A stretch of 64,000 nucleotides of DNA from Stromatinia cepivora (Eukaryota > Ascomycota > Leotiomycetes > Helotiales > Sclerotiniaceae): assembly GCA_014898415.1 (NCBI GenBank), contig RCTD01000037.1, positions 62,001 through 126,000 of the forward strand. Direction: 5' to 3'. A program made the position numbers and the translations under genes. Shown here one piece after another: positions 49,394-61,251 of the stretch. The notes below the pieces were generated by a model. The model had not been told where the DNA came from and made no database searches. It saw only the letters and a program-made list of their open reading frames with translations. The number at the start of each line of letters is the position of its first letter. Positions within the stretch are counted from its first letter, which is position 1.

Positions 49394-50213
49394 TTATCCG
49401 AAAACCAACTTGAAGATATCGTTGAAAATGAAATAGCTTCCAGCTCCATCTGGCATGAGCTGGAAAGCTTGGCTGTAGTTCATGGGTCTTTGCTCCTCAT
49501 CGACCTGGGAGATTCTTCGTCAGTCTCTGGAATGAATCATGCCACAACAAAAGATTATGTTTGCGCCAGCGCATGAAAGTTTTTGACTTACCAACAAGGC
49601 TCCTGTGATCAAAATCAAAATTCCACCGTGTTCTCCAGTTGGTTGCGCATCGAGTGTCGAGACTTGGTGCTTTACTTTCTCGAAAGGAAGAGACTGTGGC
49701 AGCCTATTTTAGTATTGATCTACGATAAGAAGGATATTGAACGTACTCCGAGCTTCTCTACGATGGCGGGGGCTCCAAGGACAGAAGCGGACTCAAAAGT
49801 CAACATGGAGGTGTCACGCTGGGAATTTATCAGTAATAATTATTTCCCAGGTAATGAGGGTACTGACGTAAAGAGGAGCCAACTGCTTCCTGTCCGCATC
49901 GAACTGGTTGTAATAGAATTCGGTGAATTGCTCTAGTAGCAGATGGCCTGATTAGCATGATGCTAGAAGTTACGAATAGTCATGCATCGTCGCACAGAAC
50001 ACTCATGACGGTTCAATAACATCTGCTAGTTCGCATCCGCGATGGAATATGCTATAACTTACTTGCGACATCATGGAAGTCTATAGAAAAGGAGTCAGCC
50101 TCGAATCAGAGTTACATAGGTAAATGAATGACGACAAGCACAAATGAAAACGGTATAGACTGTATCTGTAAGACCTTTAAAATAAGATGTGAATCGATAT
50201 ACTTACTGGCCAT
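49394..50213 (-). CDS. NTF2: nuclear transport factor 2
   Basis: Six minus-strand exons (50213-50207, 50080-50063, 49932-49868, 49818-49747, 49693-49592, 49504-49394) join to 124 residues, the exact size of the family. NTF2 carries Ran-GDP into the nucleus. The assembled protein starts MANFHDVAKQFTEFYYNQ, then DADRKQLAPLY, RDTSMLTFESASVLGAPAI, EKLGSLPFEKVKHQVSTLD, GGILILITGALLVDEEQRP, NYSQAFQLMPDGAGSYF and NDIFKLVFG. The introns are 126, 130, 49, 53 and 87 nt and all obey GT-AG. The first exon is only 7 nt and the second 18 nt; both rest on the family N-terminus. No exon exceeds about 110 nt, so open-frame searches miss the gene. Confidence 0.93.
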
Positions 50214-51823
50214 CTTGCTCTAAGGTTATGAGACTTTTCTACTTTTCTGAGATAACTTATAAGAAAGGATATTTTGTGATGATGATTTGCTTGTTTTGGA
50301 GGGGAAATTATAGAGGGGTTTCTACAGGCACACAGCAAATCATTGGGCCGTTATGCGCCTTACCTAACATAGCTTAGCTTTGTCGCCAAATAAGCTCGAA
50401 AAGTTTATCCTTCCATTTAAAAATCATTCTTTTCAATTTGTTTTTCTACCTGCATACTCCTAGGTATTCTTCTTCAATTCAAACAAAATCTTTGTCATCA
50501 CTACTTGAGCATTGTTCTTGCTATCGGGATTTCAAAATGTAGTTGTTTGCTTTCCTAGTTCTATTTCTATCTATTTCTTTTATTTACTCATGATCGCCGC
50601 CTCCAGAACTTAAGCTCAATGGTATGTTTAATTCTCAGTCTTCCTTTGCTTTACAGCACCCCGCACATTCCATAGCATCTTTTGTATGATGACAAAACCT
50701 TCCATTAAGAACGGCCTTCTGAATAACCATGTCGATTCAATCAATATATCAAGCTCAACAGTCTGACTCTATTATCAAATTCTTTATTTTTATTGTTGCG
50801 GAAATCTTCAAAAAGACTTAGCTAACAATCTTCGAGTCTCTGTAGGAATTTAACATCCAAACAAATATGATTGCCACACATAGCAGCACATTTGACACAT
50901 GACATGAAAACATGGGTTGGTCGAAGTTGGCAGACAAAGTAGATAGCCAATTCATTTGGGATATTGCATCGATGGGATATGAAGGCAATTCTATTTTCGT
51001 CTGGATGTACCATAGAATCTTCGGAATTTTTCGATGCTGTACATAGCATATTTATCTCAAGTTTTATCTGAATGAACCTGGGGATACTTCCATCATAATG
51101 TTTCACGGGGTTGAAATGAATGAGTGATTGATTCACTATGACCGACCACCAGCCAGACCACCTTTTTGAAAAATGATTTCCCGCTTGAAGACTTTTCGAA
51201 TACAATTTAGCGGTGTGATTGATTCTTTCTTCCATGTTCCAACACACACATCAACACTTTCGTGATGACAACTTGTGACTTTTTTGGTTTTGCATGGTAC
51301 TGTTGGTAGTTCATATTTACGCCCCTCTTTCGTTCTTCGATAAGTACTCTTGACTTGCTGGTATGGTCTGTATTGTTGTGCAGTTGTTCGTCAGCCTAGC
51401 GAAACTTATCAACCTATTAAGGAATTCATCCATTCATTGTTGAACTAGAACCTCTTGCGTAGTACTCTACTCCAGTCTACTCTACTCGAACAACAATTTG
51501 CAACTCAAGAAAACTCAAGTACTTTCTTTCTAGTTGGTAAAGTAGATTTCCAAAGAGTCAAGACAATTTCATCTACTGAAGGTACTGTTTTACTTGTACT
51601 ACCATTCAACACTCAAACGCGCACGCAAGGCTTCCAGCAACGAGGTCCGCCACGCTAAGAAGCATCCAACAACTTCCCGTACTTCAGCCTTTTTACAATC
51701 GGAGCTTCCAAAAGCTCGGCTTCTTCAACTTTCAACCATTCCCCACGTTCAATCAACAAATTACAATACTTTTACATATCAGGCTGTGCAGCTTTGCCTG
51801 CTACAGTATATCGGTGAGGGAAA
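50214..51823. other. intergenic, with long probable leader of the next gene
   Basis: About 1.6 kb between divergent NTF2 and the DUF7918-type gene. Rich in T/C with several ATG-stop minimal frames (for example ATGTAG at 50537). A minus-strand frame at 50822-51247 begins with GTG and has no recognised domain, so I do not call it. Confidence 0.4.
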
Positions 51824-53676
51824 ATGCCTTGCTTCAAAGGTATTGCTGTCAGTGTTCATGCTGAAGGATCACCACTTCCTGAATATGGCGTAATTAAACA
51901 ATCAAAATTCAGTCGTATTAACACATTCATCCCCGTCCCCCAACCAAAGATTCCCCGCGATTCGACTACGAACAAGCCTGAAGCCGCCAAATTTGCTATC
52001 TCAATTACGCTGTTAACCCCAGGTCTTCCGATTCCTTATAGCACGCCGAAAGCAACTCCCTCAAACCCTTATCCCCAGCCTCAAACTGTTGCTGGCTTGC
52101 CTGGCTTTGGAGAGAAGACAAATTTCAATGGTCAAGTCGGCCCCTACATACCAATCACCAAATCAGAAAATGAAACAATTGCTGCATACATCTATTTCGA
52201 TGGCAGAGCAAAGGAAGAAGTGGCAACACTTTTACGACCAAGCGAAGAGACATGGGTAAATTCTCGATGGGTGCAGGTTCCCGATTCTGAAGGAGGGGGA
52301 TTAGCTGAGCGGGAATTCTTGTTCCGTGAGGTTGGGTTAGAGCGATGGTTGAACGGACTTGATCTCGATGGACAAGATGCAGCTGCAAGAATCGAAAAAC
52401 GTCGACAAAAGTTCGAGAAGCGTCGCAGGCGCAGAAAGGAGGAGAATGGCAGCGATGATGAGCTCGCAGATATGATGACACCAAGAAAGAGATCAACCGC
52501 ACGAGAGGTTTTACGATATGGAGCAGATGAGCAATCGCCAGTCGAAAAAGTTTCAGATGACGACAGCTTCAGCTCTGACTCGGACGGCGATGATGCCTTA
52601 CCAGAAGCTGCAGGACAAATCAAAGTTGCTATGTTTCGAGTACTCGCATCTGGAGAAATCAAACGCGGTGAATACTCTCCACAATTTGATGCCCATGATG
52701 ATGACGAGGAAGGAGAGAAGGGCAATGCAGAGGGGGGAGATGGAGCAGATGTTGATCACACCACAAGTTTTGCAAAACCAAAGACTTTGGATCCAAAATC
52801 TATTAGCACACAGACTGTCACTGGCATAGACGGGCCAGACAAACCTTTCGCGGTATTTACATTCTTCTATCGAGGCGAACGTAAGTTTTATCACTGATTT
52901 TTATCACGATCCCACTTTCTAACATTTTACTACAGGCCAATTGCAAAAGATGGGCATTTTACCAAATTCAAAGCAGGAAAAGATGAGCAGCAGTGCTACG
53001 AAACGACGATCAAGACAGTTGGACTTTGGAAATCTGGCCCCTTTGAAGTCTACTGGAACTGTTGGATTCTCCGCCTTTAGAGATAATGATACCTCCACAA
53101 AGCGCAACAAATCTAGAAAGAAGAGCAATGGCAGTGCTGGCATGATGGAAGACAGCGATGATGATGACGATGATGATAATAGGGGAGTAAAGATGGAAGA
53201 AGTGGATGATAAGGATGACCCACATAAGACTTTGAGTACAGAAGATGCAAAGTTCCAAGGAGAATTAGCAGATGGAGTCGGACGAATCAAGGTACGGTCA
53301 TCTTATTGTTTTTGTGAGTTGGGTATGCTAACATCGATTCTAGTTGAAACGCCAACATTCCGGTGGAAATTTGAATACCAACTTGGGCAGATCTCCTAAC
53401 TCGGTCAGCAATACGTCTGGCAATGCTACTCCTGCTACCAATGGAGACAACAACAGTTTAGCTTTACCAAACAATGTATTTTTGGGGGGTCTTACAGGCG
53501 ACAACTTTATGGGTAGCCCTATGAAGAAACACAGAGCGAGCCTCCTTAGTGACGAGTCTCTAGAGAAACGACTAGCAGGATTCTCGAGTGGTCTTGACGT
53601 TGTAGCAGCTGCTGAAGCTGCACAAACTCCCCTTCCCGAACCAGCAATGAATGATGTTGATGAAGAGGAATTATGA
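51824..53676 (+). CDS. DUF7918-type fungal protein
   Basis: Three exons (51824-52880, 52936-53291, 53344-53676) join to 581 residues. The N-terminal half fits the fungal family I know as DUF7918: MPCFKGIAVSVHAEGSPLPEY, ITLLTPGLPIPYSTP, AAYIYFDGRAKEEVATLLR, WVNSRWVQVPDSEGGGLAER and QIKVAMFRVLASGEIKRGEY. Function is unknown. A basic coiled stretch (IEKRRQKFEKRRRRRKEE) follows, then acidic and Ser-rich tracts. The rest is low-complexity with basic clusters such as TKRRSRQ and KRNKSRKK, so a nuclear place is plausible. The splice junctions restore FTFFYRGERQLQKMGIL and VGRIKLKRQHSG. The start was chosen at the first ATG giving the family N-terminus. Confidence 0.83.
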
Positions 53677-55535
53677 TGGCTAGGGGCCAGATAGGAAGGA
53701 AGGAACACAAAGGATTTTGATATAGACATCATGGCATGATGATCCCTACGCTCATGAGTGTCTCATCTACCTATTAATCTATCTGATAGATTGGAAAGCG
53801 AAAACAAACATGGCATGACACGCAGCGAGCGATATTTGGTTTGTGGAACGGAAGGCAGGCTTCAAATATTATCATATCTTATAAACAGTATGATTTCATA
53901 TCTGTTAGCCTGAGCCTTCACATACGATACTTGTTTCTATGGATTGATTGATTGTTTGCTACGGCACAGCGCGTCTTGTAAAGATTTCTCTTAATACCCC
54001 GCGTGCCTACACTATGGTTCCATGGTTGCCTTTAAAGATGGGTCATTTGGTGGCTACATTGGTAACTGCTTCACAGACTGCTTCACGGCGGACGGAGGCT
54101 AGGGTGATGGTTATTACTTCTTCGGATGGGGATAGTAGGTATGCTTGCGATCGGACAGAAAACAGATAGGAAGAATAATATCAATAAATAAATTATATTG
54201 TTGGTTGCATGAGTTGTGTGAATGTATCATGTGAATTTGAGCGCATTGGAATTACATGTAGCAGGGGACGACGGTGCTGCATTCTGAGATAGTAATGATG
54301 TTTGCAATATACTAAAGCTACTCGCACGGAAGCGTGGCAAGTGCCATATATTATATATACAAGGCCGGTTTTCAAGCTGTCGCAAGTCTAAAGCTATACG
54401 AAATCTCATACTCCGCGTGCGTTCTTAAATCATGATGAAATGTTTGGAGTATCTTTCTGTTTGGAGTTATCATTCTACTATTGGGTGCGATATATGGATG
54501 ATGGCCAAGGAAGTATTTGATATCATGGCTAAGAACCGGCCAGTGGCATATCATTATCTAGAACTTCACTTCTTTCCAAAATATAATGTTTCAGAGGTTT
54601 CTCAGACTTTAAAGGAATTATGGGTCACAAACCCAGGTGTGCTTTCCATCTCTTGCGTTACATCAGCGCGAACCAATATCTCGTTGCTGTCAATATCTCT
54701 CGTGCTGTTGTTTAGACGATGGAATCCTTGAGCATGAATTCTTACTTGATGGAAAAGTTGAAGTGAGTGTAACTTTAAATCGAACGCTTTGTTTTCTCCA
54801 CTTTTGCCATCACTAGATCTAGGTGAATTGAGTACTCCACGTGCGGCTTCTCCATGTCGGCTGCCTTTGATCGTTTGTATCATTTTGGACTGTCCAACTT
54901 TCTCTAGCAGTGGCGCAGTGTCATCAGTACGTTCAACCCGCTCTAGAATTGGTGCGGATTTCCCGAGCGGCTCATTCTACACCGAATTTATCATCGCGTG
55001 CTAATGCTCTTGCTTGAGATGATGAGAGTCGTCCTCCTGGAGTAGAAACAAATGCAGTCCTTGACATCAATGCAACCGCCATGGCGCCTAGCAATTATCA
55101 CTCGCCAACCGGCTTAACCAGACTTGGCCTGACTCAGCATATTGGTAGCCCGTCTAATCTTACCCCGGGCTCGAATTGGGGATCTACATACCATATCATG
55201 CAGGAGGAATGAGCAAAAAGAACGATTTCCTCCGGAGGATCCCATACCTAGATGTCCACAACATTACCAGTGTGGCACACTATCCTACCCTTGGCCATGG
55301 GCTGACATATTCTGTGAAAGCGAGCTAGCTGCGCATCGAATTTTTTCAAAAGCTAAAACCCAATTTCAGGTAGTTCTATTGATGATTTCGGGGACAGCAG
55401 CTGTAGTAGCCCTTAACTCGTTACCCTGATGTGGCACTATGTCCTCCTTCATGTAAGAGTTCAATCCGTTTCTCTCTTCACACATCTGAACCAGGTCTCT
55501 ACTCTGCTTCGTGTGATCTACATATTTGTGCTCTA
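53677..55535. other. gene-free stretch with possible gene remnants
   Basis: No intact gene. Some coding-like traces occur, for example plus-strand EVFDIMAKNRPVAYHYLELH near 54510-54570 and a minus-strand frame at 54602-54883, but I cannot name the families. They may be remains of the decayed metabolite locus to the right. Confidence 0.35.
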
Positions 55536-56164
55536 TTAATGTACCGTAGGGATAGTGATCACCGACTGAACATCCTTAGCTTGTAAAGCTCGGATATCAC
55601 CATATTCGAGCGAATTTAGATCAGATGGTAGAGTCTCACATAGGAATATTGCACATTTGAGGCGAGGCTCCGTTTTGGCAAGGTTAGGGTAGTGAGGCTC
55701 GGATTTGGATCGTCGCATCTCATTCCTGAGGAGAATTGTAGCAGCAAATGCAGCCCCAAGTGAGAATCCCATTTCCGTAACGTACTGATCGAAATTGTCA
55801 AGAGCACGCTTGAGGCTGTCTCCTGATTCGTCAAAGTAAGAGCGATATATTTTGCTGCTCCTGAAATACCCTGCTGATCTCAGAAGCTACAGGCTATAGA
55901 TAGGGCCCCTCGGGAAAATCGTATTCATAATCATCGCCTAGTTCATACCTTAGAGCAGCTGTTTTTGATCGGTTCGTTATTTGCCTTGTCTGTACTGAAC
56001 TAATGAGGCCCACCTGTTTGTGCTTCCATAACTTGCAGTAGGTTAGCGCATCACCAATGAAATAAACAAGAACTTATAGTGCATACCTCAGAATTAGTTC
56101 CAATTCCACGAAGGCATAATACCTTAACCTTCTTTCGCTCATAAGAATTCTCAACGAAATTCAT
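55536..56164 (-). pseudogene. FSH1-type serine hydrolase relic
   Basis: Minus strand. The start at 56164 reads MNFVENSYERKKVKVLCLRG then IGTNSE, the usual N-terminus of fungal FSH1 hydrolases. A second block reads ALRYELGDDYEYDFPEGPYL and then meets a TAG near 55897. After a frame change comes SYFDESGDSLKRALDNFDQ and TEMGFSLGAAFAATILLRNE, with the GFSLG nucleophile elbow intact, then CAIFLCETLPSDLNSLEYGD. Stops and frame breaks between blocks show it is dead. Relatives often sit in polyketide clusters as product-releasing hydrolases, which fits the PKS relic 1.2 kb away. Confidence 0.72.
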
Positions 56165-57384
56165 GGTAACGTTGCAGCGTTCAGCCAAAATTGAGAAGGC
56201 TCAGAGAAGTGCTCTTGCGGCACTTGCGCTGGGGTGTGTTGCCACAATTGTGCGTATTTATGCGTAGGTGTTTCAGGGATATTCTAGACCATGAAATTTT
56301 TGGTCGAAGAAATCAAAGCCTTTGAAGCCAGCATATGTGGTTCACAGAATTGGGCCAAAGCCTATCAGGTTCGGTTTAGCTTGACCTTCCTTTGATCTGC
56401 TGCAGTTGTCATTGTGACATGACACCCAGCGAAAGCTGGCTTGCATGATATCAATGCCAATCTCAGCGGCGTAGGGTATGCTTGTCAGATTGTCAGTGAT
56501 CGACTTGTACCTCGCGGTTGGCTGTGCCGCTCGGAGGTAACAAACTCATCACCAAAATAGAACCGAGATTACAACATTTTCATATTCGTGCAGTAGTTCT
56601 TCTGCGGTGAGATGGCGGGGTATTCGAACTGAGTGTAGATCACTATTTGATGCACTAAAATCGCAACGCTGCATATAATTTGGAACGGCTGTGGCTGCTA
56701 TATATACGCTCGTTAGAGCTTTATAGGAAAACATCACAAATATCAAGAAATCAAGATTTTTGTACATGCTGAAGCTTTTTGTTGCGCAATTAATAAATCC
56801 CAGCAGTCTGGTTCTGCCGTTTTTTTTTTTTTGATCAAACGGAAATGCCCTGAAACCATTAAATTGTAAATGCTGTGTCATGACCCGACCGCGCGCTGAA
56901 TCCGATATAATCTAGGCTGATGTAAGATGGGTTAGAAGGGGTGTTTGCTAGTAATAACGGCGACTTTCATTGTAAATGATTTGACGTTCCAAGTTTGCAG
57001 AGGAACAGAATCATAAAAGGTGTAGTCTAACCTCAACAGGACTTGTCAGATATTTGTGGCTACCTTACCTGTGACGTCCAAAATACAACAGGATCGGTTG
57101 CAGCCCCGAAATATGTTTCTGGATTTACTGTGATCACGAAGTGGGTGGTGTGACAAGCCAGCTTATTGGAGTTTCTTAAATCAATCCAAATTGCCCAATC
57201 ACCATGTATAGATATGCATGAGTAGTCGCTGCTCCGTGTACATAGTAAGAGAACATGGTAAGAGACGCTGAAGTTTTGTTCTGATATGATCAAGAAAGCT
57301 ATACAATAGCAATTCGCGTATAATTATGAACTTCAACGATCCAGAAGCTAAGGACTTGGTAATCAGCAAAGATGGAACCATATA
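56165..57384. other. gene-free gap between hydrolase and PKS relics
   Basis: No supported gene. A T-run at about 56819-56832. Frames at 56549-56881 and 57060-57293 (minus) have no motifs. Confidence 0.35.
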
Positions 57385-58444
57385 CCTCTCGCAATTGTGG
57401 GCTTATTGTTTGAATTCCCAGGAGAAGCTACTTCAATTGACAGCTTTTGGCAAATGATTTACGAAAGAAGAGCAGCAGCCACTTATTTCCCCTCTATCCG
57501 TATGAATATACGAGGTTATTATCATCCGGGTAATAGTCGAACAAGTACTGTAGGTCAAAAATTGACTAATTCGCGAAGATATTTCCAGCTCATCATGACA
57601 AATACCACTCAGAGGCAGGAATCTCCTGAAAGAAGATTTGGAAGTATAAGCTCGAAGGTAGCAGCGTCCTGGAATCTCCATGAAGTACTCCCTTCAGACC
57701 TCGACTTCTTCGTGCTATTCTCTTCTATCAACGGCATTTTTGGTGGCCGAGCATAGGCAAACTATGCTGCGGGCAATACCTTCAAAGATGCTCTCGCTCA
57801 TTAGAGAGTGGCGCTTGGACAGGAATCGATATCGATTGATCTAGGAATAATGGTTAATGAGGGGGTAGTCGCTGAGAACGATTCTATGCTCAATTTCATG
57901 CGTCGCATTGGCCATTTGATGGACATTCAGGAGGAGGAGCTGATCGGATTGTTGGACTACTACTGTGATCCCAAATTGCCTCTTTTATCGGCAACTGATT
58001 CTCAAATCTTAGTAGGCATTGAAATGCCTCGGCAGTTCTGGCTAAAGGCATTGATCTGTATCACTCCATCTTCCGGCCAATATTCCGCCACTTGTTTCGA
58101 GTTGTCCCAAAAGACTCAAAGGAAAAAGGAAATTCACAAAATGGAACTGTGGCAATTCTCAATCGCGAATGATTATTGAGAAAGGCAGCGTCGCATGAAG
58201 ACGCAGTGACTTTGGTCGCCGAGTGGTTCTCGGGGAAGATTGCCAAACACTAGGACTGACGGTCTCGGAGATTGATACAACCAAACCTATTTACACCTAC
58301 GGTATCGACTTGCTAGTTGCGATTGACTTGAAGAACTGGCTGGCGAAGGAAGTGGGTGCGGATATTACAATATTCATGCTGTTAGGTAATACATCAATAG
58401 AGAGCTTGAACAGAATGGCTGCTGGGAAAATTCGGTATCGATGA
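57385..58444 (+). pseudogene. reducing polyketide synthase relic (KS tip + KR + ACP)
   Basis: The frame opens PLAIVGLLFEFPGEATSIDS then FWQMIYERR, the start of a ketosynthase domain. At about residue 60 it jumps into ketoreductase sequence: KVAASWNLHEVLPSDLDFF, ANYAAGNTFKDALAH, SISIDLGIMVNEGVVAEND and LLDYYCDPKLPLL. Two stops interrupt this (TAG at 57754-57756, where RGQANYAAGN is expected, and TAG near 57802). After a frame change, an acyl-carrier domain reads SEIDTTKPIYTYGIDLLVAI and FMLLGNTSIESLNRMAAGK. Its phosphopantetheine serine is lost: GIDSL has become GIDLL (TCG to TTG). Most of a normal 2000-plus-residue synthase is missing. This is a dead gene whose parts I name by motif. Confidence 0.85.
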
Positions 58445-59039
58445 AATGCAAAACGAGGATGAGGGCCTTGGTTTAGCTAATATCAGGACTGAGGTAGTAT
58501 GATATAGGGGACTCGGCTCGTATTATGAAACAACAACCACTATTCTATTGAGAAATATGGAATTCTCAAAGCCAGATAGATTAAATAATGAAGTCCGATT
58601 GATTACTTCATTCATAGTACTGAATTTATGTAGACTTGGGGTTGCTAATCTTTTGAGGATATGGAAAATTTAATATACTTTCCTTGCTATTCTTCTCTTC
58701 CTTATGTTTCCTTCGCCTTTCTCTACGGAGAACAATAACAGATTGTTTAAACAACTCTTTTTTTAACTCAGCTACTAGGCATTTCTGAATGAGTGAATTT
58801 ACTACATATCTGATATGACCTATTAAAATATATAATCATAACAAGATAGCAGTTACACAGAAACGCGACAAGCCACTTTCTCACGCCATACCATGTGCCA
58901 CATCTCCGCAGCTGCAATGTCACGTCACAATCAAATATTAATAAGCTTCAACGACAACCGCGAAGAATTCGAATTGAACTTCGTCCCAGGCTACGTGACG
59001 ATCATTACCTCCATTCAGCACTCCACAATAACCAAAACC
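58445..59039. other. intergenic upstream of the SDR gene
   Basis: No supported gene. The SDR frame stays open upstream to an ATG at 58893, but that extension (MCHISAAAMSRH...) does not fit the family. Confidence 0.4.
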
Positions 59040-59989
59040 ATGACCCAAAAATCCGTTCTCGTAACCGGAGCCAGCGTCGGCAAAATCGGTCGCGCCCTCA
59101 TCCTCGCCTTCCAACAAAAAGGATTCCTCGTATTTGCCTGTGTGCGCAACTTGGAATCAGCAGCCGATCTTGCAGAGATTCCCAATATGCACATTCTTGT
59201 CCTCGATGTCACATCAGCCGAATCTATTTCTTCTGCTGTGGAATTCGTGAGAGATCGTACATCGGGAAAGGGTTTGGATATTTTGATGAATAGCGCTCGA
59301 GTGGAATTTGTCATGCCTTTACTTGATTATGATTTAAGTGAAAGCAAGAGGTTGTTTGATATTAATGTTTGGGGTACTTTGGCTATGATTAAGGCTTTTA
59401 GCCCGCAGCTTATTGAGAACAAAGGGATGGTGGTTAATATGAGCTCGATTGCTGGGTTTATTCATAGTCCTTGGCTTGGTCAGTGTTTCTACTTCCCAAT
59501 ACTGCAGCTGATAAATTAATTCTTTTTGGAGGTCTCTACGCGGCATCAGAAGCGGCACTCAATACAATGAGTGAAACTCTTCGTCTGGAATTGGCACCGT
59601 TCGATGTCAAGGTATTAACTATCGTATCGGGCGCTGTCAAAGCCGATATCTATAAGAAACCAGGAGAATTTAACCTACCTCCTGATTCCATATACACACC
59701 CATCGCATTTAAAATTTCAGACGTCGCCGAGGGGAAAACGAATCCGGAAATGATGGAAACTGATAATTATGCATCGAAGGTAGTAGCTGACGTGTTGAAG
59801 GAGAGAGATGGGCTCGTGTACAGGGGTAATTGGGCAACCGTGACACATATTCTTAGTTGGTCACCGTCATTCATTCTGGTAAGTCTTTCTTTTGACTTTT
59901 GTTGCAAGTCTAATGTGTGGTCCTAGGATGGGATCGTGTCGGCAAAACGAGGTCTTGATGAGCTTGTTAAATACCTTAAAAGGTCATAG
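59040..59989 (+). CDS. short-chain dehydrogenase with altered active site
   Basis: Three exons (59040-59478, 59532-59878, 59927-59989) join to 282 residues. The start MTQKSVLVTGASVGKIGRAL places the Rossmann TGxxxGxG motif as expected. The closest group is the fungal 1-acyldihydroxyacetone-phosphate reductase-like (AYR1-like) SDRs. The catalytic Ser is in NMSSIAGF and the Tyr in LYAASEAALNTMSETLRLEL. The lysine of YxxxK is Glu here (TCA GAA). The NNAG motif reads NSAR. Both are changes at key residues, so activity is doubtful even though the frame is intact and the splice sites are normal (introns 53 and 48 nt). It lies next to the PKS relic and may be a leftover of the same cluster. Confidence 0.82.
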
Positions 59990-60342
59990 TTAGACAAGTT
60001 CATATTGAAGAAAAGGGATGAAACACTCAATCAAGCGTTAAAAGTACACAATGGCTAGTATGGCGACCATATCATGCGTATGAAAGCTTTTCTCTACCGG
60101 TCTATCAATGAAGATCTCGACCTCGTGAGTGGGTGATGTTGTTCTGGCGTCAAGGTTATCCTAAATTATCTTCTCAATTCAAATGGGGATGGGGATGGAC
60201 AAGGAGGTGTCTTGTTTGCAATGTATGTGCCAGACACCAGCTTTCATGGAACCCACTAGCGATTTCCAGGAATGCATCTCGGTCCTAGAGTTTATCAATA
60301 AAAACCCCTCCATATAGCACACACCAAGTCAATCTCCCAAAC
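59990..60342. other. intergenic
   Basis: Short gap between the SDR gene and the beta-lactamase-like relic; nothing supported. Confidence 0.4.
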
Positions 60343-61251
60343 TCATACCCTCTTAAACCAAGTACCCTCCTCTGCTCTTATCCCAAAGGCTTCCACAACC
60401 CCATCTGCACCAAATCTGAGCTGCGCGGGCACAGCATCCTTGAATACCATCCCCGGCGCCGTCTTAGAATCCATAATCACCATAAAAAATAATCTCCAAT
60501 GATGTGTTTCAATTCCAATGCAACTTTCAATGATTGTTGTTTCGTTTTATTTATCTGGAGATTTTTACAGGTATATGAGATTACAGTATTGGAACTTCGT
60601 TCTCAAATCCTCCGTTAAAGACAACCATCTTATACTCCTGACAATATCTTTCAAACTCCCCTCTCTTCCCTCATAGCTACCTACGTAACTCCATTCATGT
60701 CTTGGTTATCCAGTTCGATGGGACAAGGCATCCCAATTGTTATGTGGTAAATAGAATAATCTTCGGATAATACGAAATCATTCAGGATGATATTCGTAGA
60801 TGAAATGGGTGTATTCCACTTAAAGGTCCCATTATCTACGAAAAGGGAGATGAGAACTCACTACTGAAGCTTTGGTTGTACTCCCCGTACAAAAGAGGGT
60901 TGAGGGGGTAGCTTTTCTGGATAGAAAGTAGGAGATTCCGGTAGCCCTAGGTGTGGGTGAGATTGCACTCATGATATTTGTATGGAACGAAAGAACATGT
61001 AAAAAGTAAAGAAAGAGTCATGCTTGCATACGATGTTACTACATGCTAGCAATTCGAGAACAAAAACTTACAGCTGACCACTCATTCTCACCATCAACAA
61101 CCCCGATTAAAGTCTCATATGCCAATTTCTCAAATTCCTCTATGAAAGGACTAAGAACATTATCCTGAAGAACTTCCCGTTCGCTCGTCCATACTACCGG
61201 AAGGAGCAAAAAAATCAAAATCAGAATCAAAACAGCGAAGTCTCCAAGCAT
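60343..61251 (-). pseudogene. internally deleted beta-lactamase-fold (PF00144-type) gene
   Basis: Minus strand. It starts MLGDFAVLILILIFLLLPVV, a signal peptide, then SPFIEEFEKLAYETLIGVV and DGENEWSA. After a probable intron come SRKATPSTLFCTGSTTKAS, which carries the SxxK serine motif (STTK). Across a second short intron come DNGTFKWNTPISSTNIILND and FVLSEDYSIYHITI. The sequence then deviates and stops (TAG near 60690). The family tail FGADGVVEAFGIRAEEGTWF then KRV ends at 60343. In fungal beta-lactamase-like serine hydrolases about 350 residues lie between these parts, including the Tyr motif. They are missing, so I call it a gutted pseudogene. Confidence 0.7.

Noticed and set aside
50822..51247. 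Minus-strand open frame of 141 residues
   Set aside because: It begins with GTG, has no recognised motif, and lies in the probable leader or promoter region of the next gene.
55142..55429. Possible enoyl-reductase fragment of the PKS
   Set aside because: A few residues (DVHNITSVAHYPTLGHG) look coding, but I could not match them to any domain with confidence.
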